A DNA stretch of 62,546 nt, taken from contig JAJCZQ010000033.1 in the NCBI GenBank assembly GCA_029262335.1, positions 1-62,546 of the forward strand, read 5' to 3'. Below the pieces are notes generated by a model. That model did no database searches, had not been told where the DNA came from, and saw nothing but the letters and a program-made list of their open reading frames with translations. Positions within the stretch are counted from its first letter, which is position 1. The number at the start of each line of letters is the position of its first letter. Of this stretch, positions 17,766 through 27,410 are shown piece after piece. The position numbers were made by a program, and so were the translations under genes. The stretch comes from Deltaproteobacteria bacterium (lineage in GTDB: Bacteria > Desulfobacterota_D > UBA1144 > Nemesobacterales > JAJCZQ01).

Positions 17766-18614
17766 ATGAATACCATTAAAAGTGTTGCCCTTCTCGCACT
17801 GTTATCAGGACTTTTTATAGTTATCGGCGGAATGATCGCGGGTCAAAACGGCGCACTTATAGCATTAGGACTTGCCTTCGCGATGAATTTTGCAAGTTAC
17901 TGGTGGAGTGACAAGCTTGTCCTCTCTATGTACAAGGCAAAAGAAGTTACTTATGAAGAAGCTCCCGAACTCTACGGCGATGTTCAGGAACTTGCTACAA
18001 ATGCGGGCCTTCCAATGCCAAAGGTATATATTGTGCCCGAACAGGCACCAAACGCCTTTGCAACAGGAAGAAGCCCAAGCCATTCGGCTGTAGCTGTTAC
18101 AGAGGGAATAATGAAATTACTGCCTAGAGATGAACTTAGGGGTGTATTAGCCCATGAACTTGCCCATATTAAAAATCGGGACATTCTGACTGGCTCCATT
18201 GCTGCCGCTATTGCTACCGGCATAACATACTTAATATATATAGGAATGTTTTTCGGGGGCGGAAGGGACGGCAGAGGATCCAACCCTGTTGCAATGATAG
18301 CGATGCTTATTCTTGCTCCTCTTGCAGCCAGCCTTATAAGGATGGCAATATCAAGGACAAGGGAATATGAAGCTGATAAAGGTGGTGCACAAATTTGCGG
18401 AAACCCGCATTACCTTGCAAACGCACTTAGAAGCCTTGCGGGTTATTCAGGCAGGGGAAGGTTTAATGTAAGTGAACAGGCCGCTGACAGCACCGCGCAT
18501 ATGATGATCATAAGCCCTATGCTCGGCGGAGGTATGGCAAAGCTATTCAGCACTCATCCACCAATGGAAGAAAGGATTGCGAGGCTTGAAAATATAGCTA
18601 TGGGCAGGTCATAA
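17766..18614 (+). CDS. htpX: HtpX-type membrane zinc metalloprotease
   Basis: 282 residues. Two N-terminal membrane segments (about 5-40) and two more after the active site (about 140-165 and 175-198) frame the HELAH zinc motif (about 127-131). The third ligand Glu is in REYEADKGGA (about 201). PSHSAVAVTEGIM and STHPPMEERI are family signatures. HtpX degrades damaged inner-membrane proteins and is usually a stress gene. AAGGAG at correct spacing sets the ATG. A bidirectional terminator follows. Confidence 0.95.
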   Translation: MNTIKSVALLALLSGLFIVIGGMIAGQNGALIALGLAFAMNFASYWWSDKLVLSMYKAKEVTYEEAPELYGDVQELATNAGLPMPKVYIVPEQAPNAFATGRSPSHSAVAVTEGIMKLLPRDELRGVLAHELAHIKNRDILTGSIAAAIATGITYLIYIGMFFGGGRDGRGSNPVAMIAMLILAPLAASLIRMAISRTREYEADKGGAQICGNPHYLANALRSLAGYSGRGRFNVSEQAADSTAHMMIISPMLGGGMAKLFSTHPPMEERIARLENIAMGRS

Positions 18615-18620
18615 AAATTA

Positions 18621-18653
18621 AAAAAAAAGAGAGTCCATTTGGACTCTCTTTTC
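18621..18653. terminator. Bidirectional Rho-independent terminator
   Basis: AAGAGAGTCC (18627-18636) pairs with GGACTCTCTT (18641-18650) around an ATTT loop. T follows on the plus strand, and eight T follow on the minus strand. It ends both htpX and the convergent gene at 18683. Confidence 0.9.
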
Positions 18654-18682
18654 AAGTTATATGGAGAGATCTTCATATTTTC

Positions 18683-20293
18683 CTAGTCATCTGACTTATT
18701 AATCTGGAAAATAGATGTTGTTCCGCTTACTTCGTTTGCCACAACGATCAGGTTCTTGTTAATAGGGCTGTCCTTCTTTTTAATAAAAATTATTGATTCA
18801 GGACCTAGGTCTTTTACTTCTTCTGGCATTGTTTCGGGGTCTTTACTAAAATCCCTGTTATTTACATAGTCTACGAAATAAGGTGCATAAGGGTTTGAGA
18901 TGTTGTAAATCATTATGCCGCCGATTCTTTCAAGGCCAATAAATGCATACCTTTCTCCAAAAACCTTGGCGACCTTAATTGCTTCAGGTTCAGGCCCCTT
19001 TGCATCACTTCTGCCGTCAAAATCATTTTCGTCGTTGTCATTGTTGAATTCATCTGCAACTGCTGTTATCTGTTCAAATTCATCGCCGCTGTCATACACG
19101 AGCTGTCCATACTGGTTCCAGATTGAAAATGAACGGGCACCGAATGAAAAAAGCCTTTCAAAGTCCCCATCTATACCCTGGTCGCCTTCGAACAAAGTCA
19201 CATTCAGCCTTCCGAGGTTTTCGTCCTCCTGGAGTGTCTCAGCATTTGGAAATTTTACAGGATCAAGAACAAGGTCTTTTACCCTTTCATCTTCTGCTTC
19301 CGGGTCTTCATTTTCTTCTGATTCCGGCTCTCCTCCGAGCAGGCAAAAATACTCCCTTGCATCCCCCTCGTTTGCGCTTGCTATAAAGTTCTGCCCCTGG
19401 TATTTAAAAGAATCGATTGCATCGGGCTGGTACATTCCCCTTACAGGCCATGGCTGGATATTTATACCGCCGTCATCATCACTGGGATCGAGTGCATTTT
19501 TTATCTTTTTGTGGTTTTTGGTACCGAGTCCCACGATGGTTTCAATCTTGCCTGTTTTATAGTTTAATATTGCAAAAGCGTTATTTTCCTGGAGTGAAAC
19601 AACCGCTTTTTCACCCTTTGGAAGAGGTGTTATGTATTCCGGCTCCAGGTCCTGGGAAACAGTGGCACCCGGGCCAAATATCCTGACTCCCTGGCTTTTT
19701 AAGAGCCCTTTTTTATCGTCCCAGAAATTAAAATCGGCAGTAGTAACTGTTGCGTTATTAACACCATTTTTAAGATTGATTATACTCACCGACCCTTCAG
19801 GATCATTGTTTCCTTCACAGTAATGGTCCGGTTCTCCTTCATTAGCAACAAGCAAATATTTACCTTTTTTAGCAAAGGTAAGCATGTCGGGCAGTGCCCC
19901 TACCGTTAAATCGTTTTCGTAATTGCCGTCGGCATCAAATAATGCCACTGTGCCCGGGTCCTGCTTTGGGTCTGCTTCAACGGCAACTGCAACCAGTCCA
20001 TCATATATTGCTACACTGTTTACACCTGCTCCATATGCTGAAAGGTCAATTGTATCATGAAGCACGGGTGCAGTAGGTGTGCTGATATCTACGATATCTA
20101 TTGTATTATTAGCCGAATTTGTAATAAACAGCCTTTCGCTGTCTTTGTCATATGCTACGATTTCGGCAGCACTGTCATCAAAGATCCCTGAAGCATATGT
20201 ACCCAGAAAATCCAGTGTAATTTCAGCTTTTGCTATACTGGAAAAAGATATAAAAACAAAAAACAATAAAAAAAACTTAATAACTCTCGACAT
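18683..20293 (-). CDS. Secreted choice-of-anchor I family beta-propeller protein
   Basis: 536 residues with a clear signal peptide (MSRVIKFFLLFFVFISFSSI, cleaved near AKAE). The propeller repeats match choice-of-anchor I proteins: FITNSANNTIDIVDIS, GALPDMLTFAKKGKYLLVANEGEP, QENNAFAILN, FIASANEGDAREY, RLFSFGARSFSIWN and PEAIKVA. The anchor domain usually found at the C-terminus is not obvious, and the protein ends after the propeller. Such proteins are exported and often found with phosphatases; the role is unclear. Confidence 0.82.
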   Translation of the reverse strand: MSRVIKFFLLFFVFISFSSIAKAEITLDFLGTYASGIFDDSAAEIVAYDKDSERLFITNSANNTIDIVDISTPTAPVLHDTIDLSAYGAGVNSVAIYDGLVAVAVEADPKQDPGTVALFDADGNYENDLTVGALPDMLTFAKKGKYLLVANEGEPDHYCEGNNDPEGSVSIINLKNGVNNATVTTADFNFWDDKKGLLKSQGVRIFGPGATVSQDLEPEYITPLPKGEKAVVSLQENNAFAILNYKTGKIETIVGLGTKNHKKIKNALDPSDDDGGINIQPWPVRGMYQPDAIDSFKYQGQNFIASANEGDAREYFCLLGGEPESEENEDPEAEDERVKDLVLDPVKFPNAETLQEDENLGRLNVTLFEGDQGIDGDFERLFSFGARSFSIWNQYGQLVYDSGDEFEQITAVADEFNNDNDENDFDGRSDAKGPEPEAIKVAKVFGERYAFIGLERIGGIMIYNISNPYAPYFVDYVNNRDFSKDPETMPEEVKDLGPESIIFIKKKDSPINKNLIVVANEVSGTTSIFQINKSDD

Positions 20294-20420
20294 TAATTCC
20301 TCCGTGGAACAAAGATTTATAGGTAAGAATTAATTTAATAGTGTGAATATTAAGTTAGGGTTAATTAGAAATTAATGTAGAATTAAATAGACTCAAATTG
20401 AGGATAACAACTTTTATCTT

Positions 20421-21110
20421 ATGCCCAGCAAACCACTAATAGGAATCACCACTGACTATAAGGATAAACACAACTCTATTGAAGAAGTTTATTCTAAAGC
20501 TGTAGCCGGATACGGTGGCCTGCCGGTGTTAATACCCACTGTTGAAGACAATACACAATATCTCTCAAACATTGTTTCCAGGATTGATGGTCTCTTAATA
20601 CCCGGCTCAAGGGACATGGACCCAAAGCATTATAACGAGGAACCCCACCCTAAGCTCAACCCAATGAACCCGGAAAGAACAGCTGCAGAATATATAGTCC
20701 TCGAATCAGCACTGGATAAAGAGTTGCCGGTACTTGGTATTTGCGGCGGGATGCAGTTTATTAATGTATTTTTTGGCGGTTCACTGCATCAGGACATACA
20801 GGACCTGGTGGAAACCCCCCTTGTTCATGAAAAAGGGGCAGTACATCCTGTGAAGCTAAATGAAGAATCACAGCTCTACGGAATTGTCGGAAAAAATGAG
20901 TTCACCGTAAATAGTTATCACCACCAGGCTGTAAATAAAATAGGTAAAGGGCTTAAGGCAAGTGCCCATTCATCTGATGGAATAGTAGAAGGACTTGAAT
21001 CAGAAGAACATTCTTTAATAGCTGTACAGTGGCACCCCGAACTTGAAGATTCGGACATATCAAAAAAGATCTTCGAAGATTTTATGGCTAAATGTAATAA
21101 TCAGGAATAG
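20421..21110 (+). CDS. Class I glutamine amidotransferase, gamma-glutamyl-GABA hydrolase-like (peptidase C26)
   Basis: 229 residues. The nucleophile elbow is GICGGMQFINVFFGG (about 107-121; Cys109), with GSLHQD after it. The His/Glu of the triad is in QWHPE (about 209-213). IPGSRDMDPKHY, ERTAAEYIVLE and NSYHHQAV match the PuuD/C26 group that hydrolyses gamma-glutamyl-GABA in putrescine breakdown. No other putrescine genes are adjacent, so the exact substrate is open. Confidence 0.85.
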   Translation: MPSKPLIGITTDYKDKHNSIEEVYSKAVAGYGGLPVLIPTVEDNTQYLSNIVSRIDGLLIPGSRDMDPKHYNEEPHPKLNPMNPERTAAEYIVLESALDKELPVLGICGGMQFINVFFGGSLHQDIQDLVETPLVHEKGAVHPVKLNEESQLYGIVGKNEFTVNSYHHQAVNKIGKGLKASAHSSDGIVEGLESEEHSLIAVQWHPELEDSDISKKIFEDFMAKCNNQE

Positions 21111-21133
21111 TCTTCCCCCTTGAGGGGGGAAGA
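21111..21133 (+). repeat. GC-rich hairpin, dispersed element A (copy 1)
   Basis: TCTTCCCCC pairs perfectly with GGGGGAAGA (21125-21133) around TTGAG, directly after the C26 gene stop. It is followed by ATTTAGATGGGGGTG. A degenerate second copy is at 30342-30386. The hairpin may also help end transcription. Confidence 0.6.
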
Positions 21134-21466
21134 TTTAGATGGGGGTGATTATTTTGATAATTTATCAATTATTTTCATATCCCATACTCTATAAAATCAG
21201 ATCCTGAATCAAGTTCAGGATGACATATAATTTAAAATTCCCTTGAATAATTAATTTTTAGATAATTTTGTGCAGCCTTAAATTTGGTATAGCTATGAAA
21301 TTATGGAAATATTTAAAAAACAATTTGATTCAAATCTATATTTAGACTTAAAAATAACAATTTCGGTCTATTTTTGTATCAAGACAAAGAACAATTAAAA
21401 AAAGATTTCTCGATTCTCGCGAAATGACATAATAACGGGAAGTTTTTCTCTACAAATGAATACTAA
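21134..21466. other. Non-coding spacer with repeat remnants upstream of uvrA
   Basis: About 330 bases without a credible ORF. Besides element B at 21201 it holds element C at 21403-21429 (AGATTTCTCG, CGAAATGACA), related in form to the end at 30401-30427. I see no clear promoter for uvrA. Confidence 0.55.
21201..21230. repeat. Dispersed hairpin element B
   Basis: ATCCTGAA (21201-21208) and TTCAGGAT (21214-21221) form a perfect 8-base stem with loop TCAAG, then GACAT. This ATCCTGAA...TTCAGGATGACA form is known to me as a common interspersed element in unrelated bacteria. Confidence 0.5.
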
Positions 21467-24286
21467 GTGGTAAACTTCATTCCCACTTTGGAATACATAA
21501 ACATCAAGGGTGCACGCCAGCACAACCTTAAAGACATAAGCATAAAAATACCAAGAAGGTCCTTAACGGTAGTTACCGGGGTAAGTGGTTCCGGCAAATC
21601 TTCCCTTGCATTTGACACCCTTTTTGCAGAAGGACAGCGAAGGTTTATGGAGTCCCTATCTGCTTATGCCCGTCAGTTTATAGAAAAGCTCGAAAAACCA
21701 GATGTTGATTATATAGAAGGTTTATCTCCTTCAATATCTGTGGATCAAAAGACGTTTCACCGCAATCCCCGTTCCACAGTCGGCACAATAACAGAAATAT
21801 ATGATTTTATGAGACTGCTTTATGCACGTATAGGAATACCTAATTGCCCAAACTGCGATATAGAAATTGTGACCCAGACAGTGGATTCAATGGTAGAAAA
21901 GATCCTAGCTACATCGGCAGGTAAAGATGTCTATATCTACTCTCCTATCATTCAGGGAAGAAAAGGTGAATACAGAAAAGAACTGGAAGACCTTAAAGAA
22001 GAAGGTTTTCTGCGTGTCAGGATAGACGGAACTGAATATGACCTCGACGATGAAATTAAGCTCAGCAGATATAAAAACCATACAATAGAACTTCTGATCG
22101 ATGTAATCGGAAGCAAATCTGTTGATAGAATGGAAGAGTCTTTAAGATTGGCATTAAATAGGTCCGGGGGAGTTGCCAGATGTGAAACAAACAACGAAAC
22201 CCTTAATTTCAGCGAAAGTTATTCCTGCCCCGGTTGCGGGTTTATATATGCCGAAATATCACCCCGGCTTTTTTCATTTAACAGCCCCTACGGTGCATGT
22301 GAAAAGTGTAACGGCCTTGGAGTAAACACATTTTTTGACCCGGAACTCATTATTGAAGACCCTGGCAAATCCCTTGCAAAGGGTGCTATAACCCCATGGA
22401 AGAACTCAACTTATTATAAAAATGTATTAAACTCTCTCGGCGAACATTACGGCTTCAGTATGGATACCCCTTTCAATAAACTTAAAAAAAATATAAGGGA
22501 AAAGATTTTATTTGGTACAGGGGATGAAGAAATACTTTTTACTCGTAAAAAGAAAAAATGGTCTGAGGAATATTACGAAACATACTCGGGTGTAGTAGAT
22601 ATTATCTCCAACTGGTACAAGGAGACCGACTCTGATGAAATCAGGGAGTCCCTGTCCAAATACCTTGTCTCAAGTATATGTGATGAGTGCGGTGGATCGA
22701 GGTTAAAGAAAGAATCACTCTCGGTGAAATTAAACAAAAATTCTATTTATGACCTGTCCAGTCGGCACTCCGAAGACCTTTTAAAATTCTTTGAAAATAT
22801 AAAACTCAGTGAACGTGAAAAAATTATTTCAGAGAGGGTAATATTTGAAATAATTTCACGATTAAAGTTCCTTGTCGATGTTGGACTTTCATACCTGTCC
22901 CTCGACAGGTCTGCTCCTACACTCTCAGGCGGTGAGGCGCAAAGAATCCGTCTTGCAACCCAGGTTGGTTCACAGCTCACAGGCATTACATATGTCCTTG
23001 ATGAACCCTCAATAGGACTCCATCCAAGGGACAATGAAAAGCTGCTTGATACACTTAAATCCATAAGGGATTCAGGCAACACTGTAGTAGTTGTAGAGCA
23101 TGATGAAGACACAATAAGAAACAGTGACTTTATTCTGGACATCGGCCCGGGTGCCGGCGAACATGGAGGCAAAATTGTAGCAGCAGGAGATGTAGACCAT
23201 ATAATTGGCCAGCAATGCTCTCTCACCGGGAAATATTTGTCCGGAAAACTGACTATAGATCAGCCAAAAAAAAGAAGAAAACCAAAAGGTTTTATTAAAA
23301 TCCTTAAAGCCGCTGAAAACAATCTAAAGGAAATAGATGCAGATTTTCCGATCGGTGTATTTTCCTGTGTTACGGGTGTCTCGGGTTCCGGAAAAAGTAC
23401 ACTTGTCATTGATATACTTTATAATTTCCTGTCTAAAAAACTATACAAGAGTAAAACGCCTGTCGGGAAAATAAAAGACGTAAAAGGCTTTGAAAGCATT
23501 AATAAGATTATAGATGTTGACCAAAACCCGATCGGGCGTACTCCAAGATCTAATCCCGCAACATATACCGGACTTTTTACAGACATAAGAGACATTTTCT
23601 CAATGCTGCCTGAAGCAAAAGCAAAGGGTTATGGCCCCGGGAGATTCAGCTTTAATGTAAAGGACGGTAGGTGCAGTCACTGCAGTGGTGACGGCAATGA
23701 AAAAATAGAGATGCATTTCCTCTCAGATGTATACGTAACATGTGAAAAATGCGGCGGCAAACGTTACAACGATGAAACACTGGAAATAAAGTTTAAAGGC
23801 TACAGCATTGCCGATGTGCTTGATATGACGGTTGAAGATGCACTGGCTGTTTTTGAAAATTTCCCTAAACTTAAAAACAAACTGGCAGTTTTAAATGAAG
23901 TGGGTCTTGATTACATAAGGCTTGGACAGGCATCAACAACCATCTCCGGAGGAGAAGCCCAGAGAATAAAACTTTCAAAGGAGCTTTCCAAAAAGTCTAC
24001 CGGAAACACCCTTTATATCCTCGACGAGCCTTCCGTGGGGCTTCATTTTGAGGATGTGAAAAAACTGTTAACAGTGATACAAAAGCTGGTAGACCTTGGA
24101 AACACGGTTGTTGTTATTGAGCACAATATTGATATTATTAAATGTGCAGACTATATAATTGATCTTGGGCCTGAAGGCGGTTCAAACGGGGGAAATATTG
24201 TTGCTGCCGGTACTCCCGAATCAGTTGCAAAATCAAAGGGTTCCTACACTGGGAAGTTTCTAAAGAAGGCACTCCGGAAAAAATAA
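21467..24286 (+). CDS. uvrA: Excinuclease ABC subunit UvrA
   Basis: 939 residues, full length. The first Walker A is GVSGSGKSSLAFD (about 37-49) and the second GVSGSGKSTLVID. Both ABC signatures (LSGGEAQRIRLA and ISGGEAQRIKLS) are intact. The zinc modules are CPGCGFIY...CEKC and CSHCSGDG...CEKC. It recognises DNA damage with UvrB in nucleotide excision repair. GTG at 21467 is the longest start, but TTG at 21488 gives the usual MEYINIKGARQHN beginning; neither has a good ribosome site. It is nine bases before uppP and probably co-transcribed. Confidence 0.96.
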   Translation: MVNFIPTLEYINIKGARQHNLKDISIKIPRRSLTVVTGVSGSGKSSLAFDTLFAEGQRRFMESLSAYARQFIEKLEKPDVDYIEGLSPSISVDQKTFHRNPRSTVGTITEIYDFMRLLYARIGIPNCPNCDIEIVTQTVDSMVEKILATSAGKDVYIYSPIIQGRKGEYRKELEDLKEEGFLRVRIDGTEYDLDDEIKLSRYKNHTIELLIDVIGSKSVDRMEESLRLALNRSGGVARCETNNETLNFSESYSCPGCGFIYAEISPRLFSFNSPYGACEKCNGLGVNTFFDPELIIEDPGKSLAKGAITPWKNSTYYKNVLNSLGEHYGFSMDTPFNKLKKNIREKILFGTGDEEILFTRKKKKWSEEYYETYSGVVDIISNWYKETDSDEIRESLSKYLVSSICDECGGSRLKKESLSVKLNKNSIYDLSSRHSEDLLKFFENIKLSEREKIISERVIFEIISRLKFLVDVGLSYLSLDRSAPTLSGGEAQRIRLATQVGSQLTGITYVLDEPSIGLHPRDNEKLLDTLKSIRDSGNTVVVVEHDEDTIRNSDFILDIGPGAGEHGGKIVAAGDVDHIIGQQCSLTGKYLSGKLTIDQPKKRRKPKGFIKILKAAENNLKEIDADFPIGVFSCVTGVSGSGKSTLVIDILYNFLSKKLYKSKTPVGKIKDVKGFESINKIIDVDQNPIGRTPRSNPATYTGLFTDIRDIFSMLPEAKAKGYGPGRFSFNVKDGRCSHCSGDGNEKIEMHFLSDVYVTCEKCGGKRYNDETLEIKFKGYSIADVLDMTVEDALAVFENFPKLKNKLAVLNEVGLDYIRLGQASTTISGGEAQRIKLSKELSKKSTGNTLYILDEPSVGLHFEDVKKLLTVIQKLVDLGNTVVVIEHNIDIIKCADYIIDLGPEGGSNGGNIVAAGTPESVAKSKGSYTGKFLKKALRKK

Positions 24287-24295
24287 GGAAAAATA

Positions 24296-25105
24296 TTGGA
24301 TCTTATTCAATCAATAATTTTAGGCATCATTCAGGGTATAACTGAATTCCTTCCAATTAGCAGCACAGCCCACCTGGTACTGGTACCGTGGCTTTTTTCA
24401 TGGCAGGACAAAGGCCTGCCCTTTAATGTAGCGCTTCATATCGGTAGCCTTTTTGCAATCTTTGCCTATTTTTACCAGGACTGGAAAAGAATAATCCCTG
24501 AATTTTTTAAATCAGCCTTAAAGGGTTCTTTTAAAGGAAATCAGGACGGTACATTGGGTTTATATATAGTTATTGGAACAATCCCCGGGGTAATTTCGGG
24601 GTTTGCATTTGAGTCTTATTCCGCCGGCATTCTGAGAAACCCTTTAAGCATTGCAGCAGCCCTGGCACTATTTTCCATATTTCTATACATCGCTGACAGA
24701 AGGACTAAAAATAAAAAAAGTATTAGCGATATGGATATGACTGACTGCCTTTTCTTTGGTATAGCACAGGCTTTTGCAGTAATACCCGGGGTTTCAAGGT
24801 CAGGTGCCGCTGTAACAGGCGGCCTTTTGAGAAACTTTAAAAGAGACGAAGCCGCGAGGTTTTCATTTTTATTGGCAGCACCATTAATTACAGGGGCCGG
24901 CGTTTTAGAATCGAGGCATATACCTCTTGATACACTTACAACTGCTCCTTTTTTACTGGGCATTCTGAGTTCAGCTGTAACAGCATTCTTTGTTATAAAG
25001 TTTTTACTCAGATTTTTACAAAAACAGAGCTACAAGGCATTTGTCATATACAGGATAGCTCTTGCTGCTGTAATTGTAATTCTATCCGTAAGGCATTTTA
25101 TATAA
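24296..25105 (+). CDS. uppP: Undecaprenyl-diphosphatase UppP (BacA)
   Basis: 269 residues, about eight membrane segments. The two family motifs are present: EFLPISSTAHL (about 17-27) with the catalytic Glu, and PGVSRSGAAVTGGL (about 164-177) with the Ser/Arg. It dephosphorylates undecaprenyl pyrophosphate for reuse in peptidoglycan and other envelope polymers. The start is TTG, giving MDLIQSIILGIIQG. It follows uvrA by nine bases and precedes a nucleosidase-like gene by nine. Confidence 0.95.
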   Translation: MDLIQSIILGIIQGITEFLPISSTAHLVLVPWLFSWQDKGLPFNVALHIGSLFAIFAYFYQDWKRIIPEFFKSALKGSFKGNQDGTLGLYIVIGTIPGVISGFAFESYSAGILRNPLSIAAALALFSIFLYIADRRTKNKKSISDMDMTDCLFFGIAQAFAVIPGVSRSGAAVTGGLLRNFKRDEAARFSFLLAAPLITGAGVLESRHIPLDTLTTAPFLLGILSSAVTAFFVIKFLLRFLQKQSYKAFVIYRIALAAVIVILSVRHFI

Positions 25106-25114
25106 ATTTAAAAA

Positions 25115-25840
25115 ATGATTGCACTAATTTCAGCCACAGAAGAAGAGGTCAGCGGACTGCTAGGAACTCTGACAAGCAAAAAAATTTCAACCTCTGGCAA
25201 TGTAAAATTTATTGAGGGTAAATTCCTTGATATCAATATTGTGGTTTCAATCTCCGGAGTAGGAATCAGGAAGGCGAGGAACTGTACCAATACGTTAATT
25301 AAAAAATATAAACCCAATACTATTATTTCAGCAGGTTTTGCAGGCGCTCTTAACCCCAAGCTTCAGCTCGGAGATGTTGTAATTCCGGAATGGGTATTGA
25401 GCCTAAAAAACAGTGAAAAAATAGTCCTTGGTATTAAGCTCCCGTATATTGCATTTAAATTTATTAATGACGGAATACTCACTGAAAACAGTTTTATAAA
25501 TGCAAAAGAAAAAAAACTGGACCTCTTTGTAAGAAGCGGGGCAGATATTGTGGATATGGAAACATGGGCAATTGCCGATGCTGCCCGTAAACTTGATACA
25601 AAGATTATATCCGTAAGGGCCGTATCAGACCTGACTAATCAGCATCTTCCAAGAATGGAACAGATTTTTAATAAGGAAGCAAAATTTGATTTAAAGAAAG
25701 CATTTGGTTATTTCAAATCCAACCCCGGTGAGATATTTAATTTCCTGAGGTTTAAATATGTAAATCTCAGAAAAGCCCGCATCAGGCTAAACAGTTTTTT
25801 ATTTCTTCTGATACCTGTGCTTGATACTATAGATAATTAA
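25115..25840 (+). CDS. Nucleoside phosphorylase-family protein (MTA/SAH nucleosidase-like)
   Basis: 241 residues. The fold motifs are present: ISATEEEVSGLL at the N-terminus, SGVGIRKARN, SAGFAGALNP with QLGDVVIP, and VDMETWAIADAA (about 150-161), where the Glu contacts the sugar. SVRAVSDL supplies the late Asp. Divergent members act in hopanoid (HpnG), futalosine or MTA/SAH metabolism; the sequence does not settle which. Position after uppP may hint at polyisoprenoid metabolism (inference). The end overlaps the convergent AAA gene by four bases. Confidence 0.78.
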   Translation: MIALISATEEEVSGLLGTLTSKKISTSGNVKFIEGKFLDINIVVSISGVGIRKARNCTNTLIKKYKPNTIISAGFAGALNPKLQLGDVVIPEWVLSLKNSEKIVLGIKLPYIAFKFINDGILTENSFINAKEKKLDLFVRSGADIVDMETWAIADAARKLDTKIISVRAVSDLTNQHLPRMEQIFNKEAKFDLKKAFGYFKSNPGEIFNFLRFKYVNLRKARIRLNSFLFLLIPVLDTIDN

Positions 25841-27336
25841 TTTGCCCTTACAGCCCTTCCCTCTGCCCAGTTTCTGAGATTATCAATCCTTTCGGCCATT
25901 GTGACTGACAAAGGTGCTGTCTTCTTAATTTCATCAATCAGAATATCAGTTGTTAATTCACAGCCGCTTGAGAATGCAGTATATAGTCCGGATACGACAA
26001 GCTGCTCTATCTCTGATCCTGTAAATCCTTCTGTTAAGGTAGTTAGCAGTTCAAGGTCAAAATCCCCGCAGTTCTTTTCACGCTTCTGTAGATGTATCTC
26101 GAAAATAGTTTTTCTTGATTCCGTAGCCGGAAGGTCAACAAAAAATATCTCATCGAACCTGCCTTTTCTTAAAAACTCGGGTGGTAGTTTTGAAACATCA
26201 TTTGCTGTGGCAAAAATAAACACGTCGCCTTTTCTGTCCTGCATCCATGAAAGGAATGTACCAAATATCCTTGTGGATACTCCACCGTCATGGTCTGAAG
26301 ATACAGACGAGAATGCCTTTTCTATTTCATCTATCCATAGGATTACGGGAGACATCTTCTCTGATGTTTCTATCGCCTTTTTTAAATTCTTCTCTGTTTC
26401 ACCTATATACTTGTTATAAAGATTTGCAGTATCAAATTTTAAAAGCGGGAGGCCCCACTCCATGGCTACTGCTTTTGCGCAGAGGCTTTTACCACAGCCC
26501 GGAACTCCAAGTACAAGTATCCCCTTTGGGAAATCGAGGCCGAATTTCTTTGCATCGTCAGGTTTGGTAATTATATTTTTTCTTTTTTCCAACCACTCTT
26601 TAAGGTTTGCAAGCCCGGCTATACCGTCCATAGATTCTTCTACAGGATAGTATTCAAGTACACCTTCCTTCTCTATTATCTCTTTCTTTGCACCCACTAT
26701 GTCACGGATATCTTCGGCAGAAAGTTTATTATCAACAATCATAATTTTTGTAAGAATTTTCTCAGCCTCTGTAAGCGTTAGGCCCTTGATATTGTTAAGC
26801 AGCTGAGATTCCTGCTGGGTGGAGAGTTCAACTTCAAGATTGTTCTTAAATCTCAGGTCTCTTACGATATGAAAAAAAAGCTCCCTGTATTCATCAATTG
26901 TAGGGTCCGGCATATGTACAACTGTGGAGTGAAGTTTTAACTGCTCGGGAATTTCTATTGAGCTCCCGGTCATGATCAAAGCCGCATCCTGTTTAGCAAA
27001 ACCGTTTGATATATTTTTAAGTTTTTCAGCTACGTTTTCATCTTTGAGCTGTTTTTCAATATTTTTAAAATGATATATTGCCGGGAACAGAGACGACTCA
27101 ATATGCCCGAGAGCGATCATAATGTCCTGTGAATTATAAACAGGTGCGCCGGAATCAAGGTCTTCTCTTACAAGCCCTTTTGAAAGAGACCATGTAAAAA
27201 AAGGCATATTCATATGGTCGGCAAGTAATTTCAGCAGTGCCTCGGCCCTGTTTTCCTCTTTTGCGTCAAGGAATATGAGGCTGTAGCGCGATCGTATTAG
27301 TACATCAAGTTCATGAAGAATATCTTTATTAGCCAT
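25837..27336 (-). CDS. Ycf46-like AAA ATPase
   Basis: 499 residues. The N-terminal region (LHELDVLIRSRYSLIFLDAKE) and the LKLHSTVVHMPDPTIDEYRE segment are typical of Ycf46-type ATPases. The AAA core has Walker A GVPGCGKSLCAKA (about 277-289), Walker B ILWIDEIEKAF, sensor-1 IFATAND and RKGRFDEIFFVDLP. The family is related to FtsH/CDC48-type unfoldases but lacks a protease; its role, possibly in photosynthetic or carbon stress in cyanobacteria, is not defined in other bacteria. Confidence 0.85.
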   Translation of the reverse strand: MANKDILHELDVLIRSRYSLIFLDAKEENRAEALLKLLADHMNMPFFTWSLSKGLVREDLDSGAPVYNSQDIMIALGHIESSLFPAIYHFKNIEKQLKDENVAEKLKNISNGFAKQDAALIMTGSSIEIPEQLKLHSTVVHMPDPTIDEYRELFFHIVRDLRFKNNLEVELSTQQESQLLNNIKGLTLTEAEKILTKIMIVDNKLSAEDIRDIVGAKKEIIEKEGVLEYYPVEESMDGIAGLANLKEWLEKRKNIITKPDDAKKFGLDFPKGILVLGVPGCGKSLCAKAVAMEWGLPLLKFDTANLYNKYIGETEKNLKKAIETSEKMSPVILWIDEIEKAFSSVSSDHDGGVSTRIFGTFLSWMQDRKGDVFIFATANDVSKLPPEFLRKGRFDEIFFVDLPATESRKTIFEIHLQKREKNCGDFDLELLTTLTEGFTGSEIEQLVVSGLYTAFSSGCELTTDILIDEIKKTAPLSVTMAERIDNLRNWAEGRAVRAN

Positions 27337-27410
27337 TGAATTAATTTCGGGAATAAAACATTATAAAAATTTCAGCTTTTAATTAAAAATTTTAATGCAA
27401 TATTATAAAC

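Noticed and set aside
19000-20290. Several plus-strand ORFs of 60-215 codons inside 18683-20293
   Set aside because: They are antisense shadows of the choice-of-anchor I gene, with compositionally biased Ser/Pro/Leu translations and no starts with ribosome sites.
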